From Paraburkholderia hayleyella (GTDB lineage Bacteria; Pseudomonadota; Gammaproteobacteria; Burkholderiales; Burkholderiaceae), in the NCBI RefSeq assembly GCF_009455685.1, contig NZ_QPES01000001.1, positions 3,231,140 to 3,295,139 on the forward strand: a DNA stretch of 64,000 nt, given 5' to 3'. The notes beneath the pieces were generated by a model. The model worked only from the letters and a program-made list of their open reading frames with translations. It was not told the DNA's origin and did not search any database. The position numbers and the translations under genes are program-made. How positions within the stretch are numbered: the stretch's first letter is position 1; every line of letters begins with the position of its first letter. Below are positions 1-8,511 of the stretch, one piece after another.

Positions 1-1060
1 TCAGCACGATTTGCGGCTTGGCCTTGTCGCCCACGCCCTTGGGCACCGTGATGTACTGATCGCGCTTCACCCCCACCTTGAGCGTGTCTTTCGTGCCCTT
101 GTAGACACGCGGGGTTTCGATGACCTGACCCGCCTGATACAGGCGCACCGTGTCATACGCGGTGTAGCCATAGTTCAGCATCTTCATGCTGTCTTGTACC
201 CGGTCGTGCTCCTTGACCTCGCCCATCATCACGGTCACCAGACGGCGTGAGGCATCGGTTGCACCGGGCAGCGGACGCTTGGCCGTAGCGATCAGGCAAT
301 AACCCGCTGCTTGCGTATGCCCCGTTTTCAACCCGTCCACGGTTGGATCCAGCCAGAGCAGGCGGTTGCGATTAGGTTGCCGGATCTTGTTGTAGGTGAA
401 TTCCTTGACCGAAAAGATGTTGTAGTAGTCGGGAAAATCACGGATCAGGCGCGTCGAGAGCAGCGCCAGATCACCGGCGGTGGTGTAGTGCTGCGGATCG
501 GGCATGCCATTCACATCGGCGAAATGCGTGTGCTTCATGCCGAGACGTTGTGCTTCGGTATTCATCATGTTGACGAACTGGGCTTCGCTGCCGCCCACCA
601 GTTCAGCCAGGGCGATCGCGGCGTCATTGCCCGACTGCACGATCATGCCGTACACCAGGTCATGCACCGTCACCGGCTTGTTCGCTTCGATGAACATGCG
701 GGATTCGTCGTTGCGCACACGGCGAACCGCTTCACTGGGCAAAATGGTTTGCTCCATCGTGATTTTTTTGGCCTGTAGCGCTTCGAACACCAGATACGCT
801 GTCATGAGCTTGGTCAGCGAAGCCGGTTCGACACGCTCATCGGCGTTACCGGATGCCAGCACCTGGTTGGCGGTAGCATCCACCAGCACCCACGAGCGCG
901 CATTGACAGCAGGCGGCGGCACTTGCGCCAGCGCCGTGCTTGCGATGAGCGATGCGGGCAGTAGCAGCGCGAGCGTCATCTTGCGGCGCCAGGCTTGAGG
1001 AGCAAAAGATAAAGACGTGGACGGCGAAATCGGTGCAGAACCAGAGAAAGGAAAACGCAT
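1..1060 (-). CDS. dacC: D-alanyl-D-alanine carboxypeptidase (PBP5/6 family), 3' end cut by window edge
   Basis: A penicillin-binding carboxypeptidase that trims the terminal D-Ala from peptidoglycan stem peptides on the periplasmic side of the inner membrane. Reading leftward from the ATG at 1060, 353 codons stay open to the window edge. All three serine-transferase motifs are present: S81-L-T-K84 (nucleophile and general base), S143-G-N and K245-T-G. A signal peptide precedes them, with its hydrophobic core around residues 28-45 after a basic W-R-R-K and a likely cut after the A-L-A at 43-45. The last visible residues belong to the C-terminal beta domain of this family; the membrane-anchoring helix lies outside the window. 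An inner ATG at residue 28 is a less likely start, because the longer form gives a better signal peptide. The gene stands alone, with about 370 bp upstream. Confidence 0.95.
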   Translation of the reverse strand, partial: MRFPFSGSAPISPSTSLSFAPQAWRRKMTLALLLPASLIASTALAQVPPPAVNARSWVLVDATANQVLASGNADERVEPASLTKLMTAYLVFEALQAKKITMEQTILPSEAVRRVRNDESRMFIEANKPVTVHDLVYGMIVQSGNDAAIALAELVGGSEAQFVNMMNTEAQRLGMKHTHFADVNGMPDPQHYTTAGDLALLSTRLIRDFPDYYNIFSVKEFTYNKIRQPNRNRLLWLDPTVDGLKTGHTQAAGYCLIATAKRPLPGATDASRRLVTVMMGEVKEHDRVQDSMKMLNYGYTAYDTVRLYQAGQVIETPRVYKGTKDTLKVGVKRDQYITVPKGVGDKAKPQIVL

Positions 1061-1434
1061 AGGATCGAGTCGGGCAGAAATGAGCCGCGCACAGGGCGCG
1101 CAGTTTGGAAGAGCCGGTCGGCGAGCATTTCGCACGGGACACCGCGAAACATGATGAAACCCGTGGGTGTCGTGCGAAGCCCATTCGACTTTCGGCCACG
1201 CGATCGGTTCGCGCAACACGCTGCGTTGTCACTCGTCACTCGCCACTCGCGTGGGCTTGCAGCGTGAAGGCCTGCTGAACCTGGCCGGATTGAGCCTAAA
1301 AATGAGCGCTCATTATACGCACGCGAGATTCGTCGCTGACATGCCAGGCGCCGCTCGCACGTTCCGAAAGTACGCACGAAGCCGGGATCAGGCAAGCGCT
1401 AAACAAGCTCAAGGCCCGCGCAAAGCCAGCGGAT
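1061..1434. other. Intergenic region between dacC and hydrolase
   Basis: About 370 bp without a convincing gene. It is the 5' region of dacC, which reads left, and the 3' flank of the hydrolase gene, which ends at 1435. The short open frames here overlap one another on both strands and have no family signature. The one ordered element is the palindrome listed separately at 1301-1314. Confidence 0.6.
1301..1314. promoter_or_regulatory. Perfect 14-bp palindrome, possible repressor operator
   Basis: AATGAGCGCTCATT reads the same on both strands. It is followed by TATACG, so it sits in an AT-richer pocket that could hold a promoter. The size and style fit operators of TetR-like dimers, but no such regulator gene is adjacent. 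It lies about 240 bp upstream of the dacC start. The regulatory role is inference. Confidence 0.35.
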
Positions 1435-2079
1435 TTAGTGCCATGCATCCACGATGATGCGCTTGAGCACATGCAGCTTGCGATGCAGAAAATGCTCGGC
1501 GCCGGGGATCACCACCACCGGCAACTCCTGTGGCCGCGCCCAGTCGTAGACCGACTGCAGCGGCACGGTTTCATCGGTTTCGCCGTGGATGACGAGGGTG
1601 TTCTGCGGCACCGCGGCGACCTCCCAGCGGCTCGCGGCGGTGCCCACCAGCACCATGCGTTCGAGCGCCTGCCCCTCTTCGAGCCAACGCGCGGCGACAT
1701 GCGACAGCACGAACGTGCCAAACGAAAACCCCGCCAGCACCAGCGGCAACGATGCCAGACCAGGCTGCGCACGCATATGGTCAAGCACGGCACGCAGATC
1801 ATCGCGCTCACCCAGGCCATTGTCATGCTCGCCTTCGGTCGCCCCCACCCCGCGAAAATTGCTGCGGTACGTCACGTAATTCAGTTGCACCAGCGTGCGT
1901 GCCAGCGTCTGCGCCACCTTGTTGTCCATCGTGCCGCCAAAAAGCGGATGCGGATGCGCGACCAGCGCAATGCCGCGCGGCGCGCTCCCATGCTCGCGCA
2001 GGCCGTCGGGCAGATCGCAGGCCACTTCGATCTTGCCAACCGGGCCATCGAGCAGGAATTTTTGTGTATGAACGTTCAT
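1435..2079 (-). CDS. Alpha/beta hydrolase (COG2945-like)
   Basis: A small cytosolic alpha/beta hydrolase of 214 residues. The nucleophile elbow is G117-F-S119-F-G121. An oxyanion-type H-P-H-P segment lies at 42-45, the probable acidic residue is in the H-G-E-T-D segment and the catalytic His in G-A-E-H near the C-terminus, all in canonical order. There is no signal peptide. The family is close to the short dienelactone-hydrolase-like proteins grouped as COG2945; the substrate is unknown. It lies 8 bp downstream of the 2Fe-2S protein gene on the same strand, so the two are probably cotranscribed. The pairing does not reveal a pathway. Confidence 0.85.
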   Translation of the reverse strand: MNVHTQKFLLDGPVGKIEVACDLPDGLREHGSAPRGIALVAHPHPLFGGTMDNKVAQTLARTLVQLNYVTYRSNFRGVGATEGEHDNGLGERDDLRAVLDHMRAQPGLASLPLVLAGFSFGTFVLSHVAARWLEEGQALERMVLVGTAASRWEVAAVPQNTLVIHGETDETVPLQSVYDWARPQELPVVVIPGAEHFLHRKLHVLKRIIVDAWH

Positions 2080-2087
2080 CGTGTGGC

Positions 2088-2426
2088 TTACCGGTCGAGC
2101 TTCAGACGCTCGACAACCAGGCCGCGCGCCAGATGGGAATCGACGATTTCGTCGATATCGGATTCGTCAATATAGGTGTACCAGGTCCCTTCGGGATACA
2201 CGACCAGCACCGGGCCTTCCTCGCAACGGTCAAGGCAGCCGGCCTTGTTGATGCGTACCTGACCGGGGCCGGCCAGGCCCCGTTCCTTGACGCGTTTTTT
2301 CGCATACTCCTGCATCGCCTGGGCGTTGCAGTTGGCGCAGCTTGGGCGCCCGGCGTCCGCTTCGCGCTGGTTCAGGCAGAAAAAAACGTGATGCTTATAG
2401 AAGGAATCCATGGGGTCTTTCGCCAT
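2088..2426 (-). CDS. (2Fe-2S) ferredoxin-like protein, thioredoxin-fold type
   Basis: A 112-residue protein resembling the thioredoxin-like 2Fe-2S ferredoxins related to the NuoE subunit of complex I. Cysteines are at 17, 30, 33, 64 and 68; C17, C30, C64 and C68 have the spacing expected of cluster ligands, and C64-x3-C68 is the typical C-terminal pair. There is no signal peptide, so it should be cytosolic. It is likely an electron carrier, but its redox partner is unknown. It sits immediately upstream of the alpha/beta hydrolase with an 8-bp gap, which suggests an operon. Confidence 0.85.
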   Translation of the reverse strand: MAKDPMDSFYKHHVFFCLNQREADAGRPSCANCNAQAMQEYAKKRVKERGLAGPGQVRINKAGCLDRCEEGPVLVVYPEGTWYTYIDESDIDEIVDSHLARGLVVERLKLDR

Positions 2427-2552
2427 CGAAAATCGGAAAATACAAAACGTCAGGAATGCATCGGAATGCCATCGGAATACATTACGCAGGCAAGGGCCAA
2501 GCGCCCCGGCGTGCCGCGAATTATACGAGCGCCATGCCCAGCACGGCCGCGC

Positions 2553-3725
2553 TTAGCCCTTGCTGCGGCGGCGCGCCAGCCAGTTGCGCTCCGCCGCGAA
2601 GGCCAGCCATGCCAGGGCCGCATACGGCCAAACCCACGCCAGCCAGCGCGCCAGCCCATTGAGATGCACATAGCGCCCCTGACGCCAGTCGGCCAGCACG
2701 ACATCGAAATACGGATTTTGTGGCAACAGGTTCACCAGCAACAGTGCGACGATCAGCGCGAGCGCCGCGCAGACTGCGCGCCACCGCCGCGATAACCGCA
2801 GCGCGAGCCACAACGCCAGCGTGCCCCATGCCAGCCCCCAGCGAGCGCCTGGCGTCAGCCATTCGAAGACCAGGCCCGCGCGCGACTGCAAGCCACTCAC
2901 GCCGAGCTTGAGCAGCAGCGTCAGTGCGATCAGCGCCAGCAACAAGCGCACTTGCGGCGCTCGCGGACGCATCGGCAACGACGCCAGCGCACCCGCCGCA
3001 AAAAGGCTCAAGCCTGTGACAAGCGCCTCCCATGTCGCATCGGGCAGCATCGCGCCTAACCTCGCTGGCCACGCCGCGTGCCTCTCCCACGCATGCCACA
3101 CCGCATCAGGCAGCCCGTTGAGCAACGCGTCCTGCATCGCCGGATCGAAACGCGACCACAGCTCACTCGGCCAGGTGCCCATGCCAAACAGCCAGGGCGT
3201 CGGAAAAATCGTCGCTAACGGCCATAACGCCGCAAAACCGAGCAACGCCGTGGCATCGCGCTCGAACCAGGCCAAACGCAAACGCCGCAAGCGACTTCGC
3301 TCCAGCAACCCGCTCACGACAGGCGCCGTCAGCACCGCGCCCAGCAGCGTGCCCAGTACATTCGCCACGAGATCGAGATTGGATGCCACGCGCGTGGGCA
3401 GCCAGGTTTGCCCCGCTTCCATGACAGCCGACAGCAAGGTACCGAGACCCAACGCCAGCCCAACCGCGCGAGCGCCGCACCAGCGCGGATACAGCGCCAG
3501 CACAAGAAGCGCACCGAACGGCATGTAACCGAGCACATTGATGACGATGTCGAAGACGCTCAGATAGTGCGACAGCGGGTTCGTCAAATAATCGAAGAGG
3601 CCGATGCCCTGCGAGCGCCAACCCGCAAACGGGTACCACGAGGCATACACAATCAGTGCGGCATACAGCGCCAACGTCTGGCGCGCGAACGCAGAGGGAT
3701 GGCGCGGCCACAGCGGAGAATTCAC
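2553..3725 (-). CDS. VanZ-like family integral membrane protein
   Basis: A polytopic inner-membrane protein of 390 residues. The N-terminal half carries the VanZ-like pattern, with the segments L-Y-A-A-L-I-V-Y-A-S-W-Y-P-F and N-V-L-G-Y-M-P-F-G near residues 20-80 and a helix with E-x-x-Q-x-W-L-P-x-R near 125. The C-terminal half is made of further hydrophobic helices and ends in a basic tail. VanZ itself gives low-level teicoplanin resistance in enterococci; the function of proteobacterial homologues is mostly unknown, so resistance should not be assumed. It is followed after 20 bp by the MCE operon lipoprotein gene on the same strand and may be at the end of that transcription unit. Confidence 0.85.
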   Translation of the reverse strand: MNSPLWPRHPSAFARQTLALYAALIVYASWYPFAGWRSQGIGLFDYLTNPLSHYLSVFDIVINVLGYMPFGALLVLALYPRWCGARAVGLALGLGTLLSAVMEAGQTWLPTRVASNLDLVANVLGTLLGAVLTAPVVSGLLERSRLRRLRLAWFERDATALLGFAALWPLATIFPTPWLFGMGTWPSELWSRFDPAMQDALLNGLPDAVWHAWERHAAWPARLGAMLPDATWEALVTGLSLFAAGALASLPMRPRAPQVRLLLALIALTLLLKLGVSGLQSRAGLVFEWLTPGARWGLAWGTLALWLALRLSRRWRAVCAALALIVALLLVNLLPQNPYFDVVLADWRQGRYVHLNGLARWLAWVWPYAALAWLAFAAERNWLARRRSKG

Positions 3726-3745
3726 GATGCCGATGCTGCAGGCGT

Positions 3746-4387
3746 TTAGGGCGGCGGCGTAACCGGAGGCGCCGCCTGCGTCTGTGCGCTGACCCAGGCT
3801 GAGATCTGCGCAATCAGCTCAGCGCTGGCGGCGCGCAGCGCCCGTGCTCCGCCGGCTGCGTCAGGCGTGCTGGCGGGTGCCTGGGCGATAAACGTGCGCT
3901 GGCCCAGGAGCACGCCATGATGCAACAACGTGGCGCGGACGGTCACCGCACCATGGCTTTGCGTATGTCCGTCGAACACCTGCTCGAATTCGTCGAGGCT
4001 GATTTTCAGCACCGGCGCCCGCACCCTGTCGCCACCGCTCAGCACCGGCCCATTTGCCGTGAGCGCCATGCGCAAATGCTGCGTCAACAATTGCGCTGGC
4101 GGCATGATCCAGTGGCTGTGTGCATAAGCGCCGGTCTGTTGCGCGTCGATATCGCTGAGGCGGTAAACCAGCTTGTCGGAATCGAGCGCATCCGAAGCAT
4201 CCACATCAAGCACCTTGACTGCAGGCCGCGTGCCCACCACCGAAGGCGGCACGAGCGGCCCAAGGTCGTAGCGCATATTGGAGCCAACGGACGTGCCCGC
4301 GCATCCCGCGAGCAACGTCAGCGTGGCCAGCAACGCGGTAACACGCGTGCGCGCGGACAACGGGGGAAATAAAAACGAGAGCGGCAT
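3746..4387 (-). CDS. ABC-type transport auxiliary lipoprotein (PqiC-like)
   Basis: An outer-membrane-directed lipoprotein of 213 residues, last of a four-gene MCE transporter operon. The start is set at 4387: it gives a clean lipoprotein signal with lipobox L-A-G-C29 and begins just after the stop of the upstream MCE gene (19-bp gap), whereas the longer open frame would overlap that gene by about 200 bp. The body matches the ABC_trans_aux / PqiC-like domain, a small beta-rich fold that helps connect MCE proteins to the outer membrane. In related systems the lipoprotein partners an MCE tube that carries lipids across the periplasm. The exact lipid here is unknown. Confidence 0.85.
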   Translation of the reverse strand: MPLSFLFPPLSARTRVTALLATLTLLAGCAGTSVGSNMRYDLGPLVPPSVVGTRPAVKVLDVDASDALDSDKLVYRLSDIDAQQTGAYAHSHWIMPPAQLLTQHLRMALTANGPVLSGGDRVRAPVLKISLDEFEQVFDGHTQSHGAVTVRATLLHHGVLLGQRTFIAQAPASTPDAAGGARALRAASAELIAQISAWVSAQTQAAPPVTPPP

Positions 4388-4406
4388 GACGGAATCTTCC
4401 CAGAGA

Positions 4407-5384
4407 TCAAGGTGCGTTGGACGGGCGTTCCGGCGCGCCAGCAGGCCAGGTGAAACCGGGCTCGCCCGGGCCGGGTATCGCGCGGGGTGCGCCAAAGAGA
4501 ACGCTGTTCGGGTTCGCGCTGAAGGTGTCGGCGGCGTGATTGAGCGAACGCGCTGCCGCGCGCACGTCTTGCGCCATGCCATTAAAACGCGGCAGCGTCT
4601 CATACCCGACTCGGCCCGACAGATCCTGCAAGGCCGAATCCATCGACGTCAGCGCCACACCGGCTTGCTCCGCCGCGGTTCCAACCTTGTTGAGATTCAC
4701 GGTGAAAGGGCCATCCGGCCGGTTCAACCCGCTCATGAACTGCCCTGTGCTGGCAAGCGTCTGGTTGAGCTGGTTAAGCGTGGCGGGCAGCTTGCCTGCG
4801 GCTGGAGCCATTTGCTGCGTCAACGTGGCCACGCCATCGGCGGCATGTTGCAGGCTTGCCATCGTGGAGAGCAATTGCCGCTGGGAATCATCGGACAGCA
4901 GCCGGTCAACATCGCCGGCGACTTTTTCGAGTTTGCTCAACAGCACATCGCCGCGTTTTTGCAACTGGTCGAAAAGCCCTGGATGCAGCGGCAACTGCGC
5001 CACCGTCTGCCCGGACGAAAGCAGCGGCGCAGAATCGTGCCCGGTATCGTCCAGTTGCACGAAAGCGATGCCTGTCACACCCTGAAACCCAAGGGTGCCA
5101 AACGTGGATTGCGTGATCGGCGTGTTTTTGTCGACCATGATGCGAATCACGATCTGCCCGGGATGCTCGCGGTCAAAACGGATCGATTGCACCTTGCCCA
5201 CGCCCAGCCCGCGATAACGCACCGCGGCATCGACCGACAGCCCCGTCACATTGGTGCGCGCAATCAGGTCGTAGGGCACGCGCACCGAGCGATCGACGTT
5301 GAATAAAAACGCCGCCAGCCCAATGGCCACCAGCAGCGCCACGGTAAACAGCCCCGCCCAGAAGGCATGCGCCTTGTTTTCCAT
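4407..5384 (-). CDS. MlaD/MCE-domain protein of lipid transporter
   Basis: Periplasmic substrate-carrying subunit of an MCE ABC transporter, 325 residues. One N-terminal transmembrane helix (about residues 9-29) anchors it in the inner membrane. It is followed by a single MCE domain (about 38-115, with the G-L-x-V-G-x-V-x-x-I core). A long helical region with heptad-like leucines (about 140-290) probably forms a needle or tube, and the tail is proline-rich. This architecture, one MCE domain plus a long helical extension, fits the larger MCE proteins and not the compact E. coli MlaD. The gene abuts the ATPase gene (1-bp gap) and precedes the lipoprotein gene. Confidence 0.92.
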   Translation of the reverse strand: MENKAHAFWAGLFTVALLVAIGLAAFLFNVDRSVRVPYDLIARTNVTGLSVDAAVRYRGLGVGKVQSIRFDREHPGQIVIRIMVDKNTPITQSTFGTLGFQGVTGIAFVQLDDTGHDSAPLLSSGQTVAQLPLHPGLFDQLQKRGDVLLSKLEKVAGDVDRLLSDDSQRQLLSTMASLQHAADGVATLTQQMAPAAGKLPATLNQLNQTLASTGQFMSGLNRPDGPFTVNLNKVGTAAEQAGVALTSMDSALQDLSGRVGYETLPRFNGMAQDVRAAARSLNHAADTFSANPNSVLFGAPRAIPGPGEPGFTWPAGAPERPSNAP

Positions 5385-5385
5385 A

Positions 5386-6384
5386 TCAGCTTCCCCGATT
5401 CACAGCGGTATGTGGTTTGTCAGATGACGCCCCATCGAACGACGACAAGACCCCATCGAACGACGCCCCAGGCGGCGATTCGAACGTCTCTTCAAACGCC
5501 GCAGGCGGCAGCTTGGCCCGGCGCTCCGGCGGCAGCGCCTGCAAGGCACGGCGGCCGCGGCGGCCCAGAAAAAATTCGCGGATAAACGGATGATCGACTG
5601 CCGCCGCTTCTTCCACCGGCGCCGCCACCAGGACCCGACGGTCAGCCAGCACCGCAACGCGCGTCGAGAGCGCCACCATCGTGTCGAGGTCATGCGTCAC
5701 CATCACCACGGTCAGCCCAAGCGCGCGCCGCAACATGCCAATGAGTTCGACAAATTCATCGGAAGCGCGTGGATCGAGCCCCGCGGTAGGCTCATCGAGA
5801 AACAGCAGCTCAGGTTCCAGCGCGATAGCCCGGGCGATACCCACCCGCTTGACCATTCCCCCCGACAATGCCGAGGGCATCTTCGACGCGTGTTTGCAGG
5901 GCAGCCCGACCATTTGCAGCTTGAGCATGACGATGTCACGCAGCAGGTCTTCCGGCACCCGGCCCAGTTCGCGCAGCGGCTGTGCAATGTTGTCGAAGAC
6001 GGACAGCGACGAAAACAGCGCGCCCTGCTGAAACAGCATGCCGAGGCGGCTCCGCATCAGGCGTGCGGCGCGAGGGTCGATCGTCAGGGTGTCTTCGCCA
6101 AAAACCTTGATCGTGCCCGACGTTTGCTGTTCCAGACCGAGAATCTGTCGCAGCAGCGTGGTTTTGCCCGAGCCCGAACCGCCGACCAGCGTCAGAATCT
6201 CGCCGCGCCAGACATCGAGATTCAAATGCTGATGGACCAGGTTACGCCCATAGCGTTTCGTGAGATCGCGGACTTCGATCACGGCCTGCCGCGCACCCTG
6301 CGACGGCTGCTGCGACGATGACGGCGGCGATGACGGCGACGATGACGGCGGCGATGGGACCGTGGTAGCGGACGGCGTCGACAT
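5386..6384 (-). CDS. MCE/Mla-type ABC transporter ATP-binding protein
   Basis: ATPase subunit of the MCE lipid transporter, 332 residues. Walker A lies at 68-75 (G-G-S-G-S-G-K-T), the signature L-S-G-G-M at 173-177 and Walker B with the catalytic E-P at about 193-199, followed by the H-loop T-H-D. The start at 6384 is fixed by a TGATG overlap with the permease stop, implying translational coupling; the longer frame reads into the permease gene. The first 30 residues are a low-complexity Pro/Ser tract encoded by repeats of a GACGGCG-type unit, and about 60 residues at the C-terminus extend beyond the usual MlaF length. Confidence 0.95.
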   Translation of the reverse strand: MSTPSATTVPSPPSSSPSSPPSSSQQPSQGARQAVIEVRDLTKRYGRNLVHQHLNLDVWRGEILTLVGGSGSGKTTLLRQILGLEQQTSGTIKVFGEDTLTIDPRAARLMRSRLGMLFQQGALFSSLSVFDNIAQPLRELGRVPEDLLRDIVMLKLQMVGLPCKHASKMPSALSGGMVKRVGIARAIALEPELLFLDEPTAGLDPRASDEFVELIGMLRRALGLTVVMVTHDLDTMVALSTRVAVLADRRVLVAAPVEEAAAVDHPFIREFFLGRRGRRALQALPPERRAKLPPAAFEETFESPPGASFDGVLSSFDGASSDKPHTAVNRGS

Positions 6385-7511
6385 CAGATCCCCACGCTCT
6401 GGAACATGATCGCAAAGACCGCGTCGGCCAGAATCACCACGGTGATCGACGTCACCACCGAGGCGGTCGTGCCATCGCCGAGGCTTTGTGAATTCGCCTT
6501 GATGCGAAAACCAAAATGACAGCCGACGATCGCAATCAGCATGCCGAACACCACCCCTTTGCCAAGTCCAATCCACAGGTTCGCAATGGGCACGACGTTG
6601 GGCAGCGAGCGGGCGAAATACGTCATGTCGATGCCCAGCACGATCTTCGCGGCCAGTGCGCCACCGGTCAGGGCAATGATGTTGGTCCACATCACCAGCA
6701 AGGGCATCGCCACCCCGAGCGCCACGACACGCGGCAAGATCAGGCGCAAACCATGCGGAATGCCCATCACGCGCATGGCATCGAGCTCTTCGGTCACGCG
6801 CATCACGCCGATTTGAGCGGTAATCGCCGAACCCGAGCGCCCTGCCACCAGGATCGCCGACAGCACAGGCCCCAGTTCGCGGATCACCGCGAGCCCGAGG
6901 ATATTCACGATGAACTGGTTGGCGCCGAACAGCCGCAACTGTTGCGCGGATAAATAACTCAGCACGATACCGATCAGAAACGCGACCAGCGCGGTGATCG
7001 GCAGCGCTTTCGCGCCCGCGTTATAGATGTTGGCGGAGATTTCGGTCCAAGGTGTGGTTTTGGGATGCCGCAGAATTGACAGAAAATCCAGCACGACACG
7101 GCCGAGCATCGTCAGGCCACCCGACAAATTCTCGGCAAAGGAAAAAATACCCAGCCCGAGGCGAGTGATGGGATCAATGCGCGGAACCGGCTCGGGCGCG
7201 GTACGGGTCGTATCGAGCAGCGCAATCCGGCTGAAGATGTCGCGCTGGGTCTCGGTGAGCGCGATGCCGGCAGGAAGCTGACGCCCCCAGACACGCCACA
7301 GCGCCTGGCCGCCCACGTAATCCATGCGCTCGACACGCGATAAATCCCACTGATGAACCGTTTGCGGCGTCAGGTCACGCAAGCGCAGCACGATGCCGCC
7401 TCGGGCACGGTCGTGTGCCAGCGCTAGCGTGGTCCACTGGCCAGATAGCCGGACAATCTTGCCTTGGTTGTCTGCGGCGATATCGAGGCCGGGCGGAGTG
7501 TCGTAGTTCAA
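6384..7511 (-). CDS. MlaE-family ABC transporter permease with N-terminal STAS-like domain
   Basis: Inner-membrane permease of the MCE lipid transporter and first gene of the four-gene operon, 375 residues. About residues 1-110 form a soluble STAS-like domain. The rest is the MlaE fold, with the conserved segment E-L-G-P-V-L-S-A-I-L-V-A-G-R-S-G and then E-E-L-D-A-M, which mark the coupling helix to the ATPase. STAS-bearing MlaE permeases form a recognised subgroup distinct from the mlaFEDCB operon, where the STAS protein MlaB is separate. No mlaC or separate mlaB is nearby, so this is a paralogous MCE system of the Pqi/Let kind. Confidence 0.93.
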   Translation of the reverse strand: MNYDTPPGLDIAADNQGKIVRLSGQWTTLALAHDRARGGIVLRLRDLTPQTVHQWDLSRVERMDYVGGQALWRVWGRQLPAGIALTETQRDIFSRIALLDTTRTAPEPVPRIDPITRLGLGIFSFAENLSGGLTMLGRVVLDFLSILRHPKTTPWTEISANIYNAGAKALPITALVAFLIGIVLSYLSAQQLRLFGANQFIVNILGLAVIRELGPVLSAILVAGRSGSAITAQIGVMRVTEELDAMRVMGIPHGLRLILPRVVALGVAMPLLVMWTNIIALTGGALAAKIVLGIDMTYFARSLPNVVPIANLWIGLGKGVVFGMLIAIVGCHFGFRIKANSQSLGDGTTASVVTSITVVILADAVFAIMFQSVGI

Positions 7512-7605
7512 GGATCGCGGGATTCAGTTATAGGAACAGGGGCCATTGTAACGAAGCTATGTCTGAAACGACTGGCCAACATGCCCTATGGCTACAATAC
7601 GCGGC

Positions 7606-8511
7606 ATGAATGCCCCCACCGCCCCCCACCATGCAGCCCATACGGACGATTGGCGCATCGACCGCGACCGCGCCGTCGCCCTGTTTGGCCCTGCCGCACA
7701 CCATTGGCCTGTCGAAATCGTCGAGGAAACCGGCTCGACCAATGCCGACCTGATGGCGCGCATGAAAGCGCTGCCACGCCGCGCCAGCGCGCTGCCACGG
7801 CCCATTGTGCGCGTCGCCTATCTGCAAACAGCAGGCCGGGGCCGCCGGGGGCGCGCCTGGTATGCTGAGCCGGGCAATGCGCTGCTGTTTTCGGTGGCCT
7901 GCGTGCTACCCCGGCCACTCGAAAACCTCGCGGGGCTCAGTCTCGCCGTGGGCGTGGCGCTGGTGGACGGGCTACGCTCACTGCCCCTCACCGCCCCCGG
8001 GCAAATCGCGCTGAAATGGCCCAATGACGTACTGCTGGAAGGCGACAAGCTCGCGGGCATTCTGATCGAAACCGCGTGGAGCACGGCTAGCGCCAGTGCG
8101 GTGGTCATCGGCATCGGCACGAATGTGAAAGGCGGCGAGCAACTGGCAGCCAAGGTCAGCGCCTTCAATAGCGGCGAGCGAACGCCTGGCACGACGCCGA
8201 CGACGCTCTCGCGCGCCCTGCCCTCAGCCAATCTCACCGATACGCTCGCCGCTGAACTCAATGCGCTTGAGGCCGCCTTGCAACGTTTTGGACAAGCGGG
8301 TTTCGCACCGTTCCAGCCGCGCTGGAATGCCTGTCATGCCTATGCGGGCCGCGAAGTCGTGTTGCTGGAGCAAGGTATCGAAGTGGCACGCGGCGTGGCC
8401 GCTGGCGTGGATGCGCGCGGGCAACTGCTGCTCGACACCGCCACCGGCCGCGAAACAATTGCGACAGGCGATGTCTCGCTGCGCCTCGCCACGGACGGCG
8501 GTGCCCCATGA
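7606..8511 (+). CDS. birA: Biotin--[acetyl-CoA-carboxylase] ligase
   Basis: Activates biotin with ATP and attaches it to the biotin carboxyl carrier protein in the cytosol. The protein has about 301 residues and lacks the N-terminal DNA-binding domain of E. coli BirA, so it should be an enzyme only. Visible motifs are E-E-T-G-S-T-N-A-D, the biotin/ATP loop G-R-G-R-R-G-R-A-W and K-W-P-N-D-V. A TACAAT box at 7593-7598 lies just ahead of the ATG at 7606, so that start would give a leaderless or very short-leader mRNA; an in-frame ATG at 7588 would lie upstream of the likely transcript start. The 3' end overlaps coaX by 4 bp. The gene diverges from the MCE operon. Confidence 0.94.
   Translation: MNAPTAPHHAAHTDDWRIDRDRAVALFGPAAHHWPVEIVEETGSTNADLMARMKALPRRASALPRPIVRVAYLQTAGRGRRGRAWYAEPGNALLFSVACVLPRPLENLAGLSLAVGVALVDGLRSLPLTAPGQIALKWPNDVLLEGDKLAGILIETAWSTASASAVVIGIGTNVKGGEQLAAKVSAFNSGERTPGTTPTTLSRALPSANLTDTLAAELNALEAALQRFGQAGFAPFQPRWNACHAYAGREVVLLEQGIEVARGVAAGVDARGQLLLDTATGRETIATGDVSLRLATDGGAP

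Noticed and set aside
1438..2795. Long rightward frames opposite the hydrolase and 2Fe-2S genes
   Set aside because: They are shadows of high-G+C coding sequence; the leftward frames carry clear motifs.
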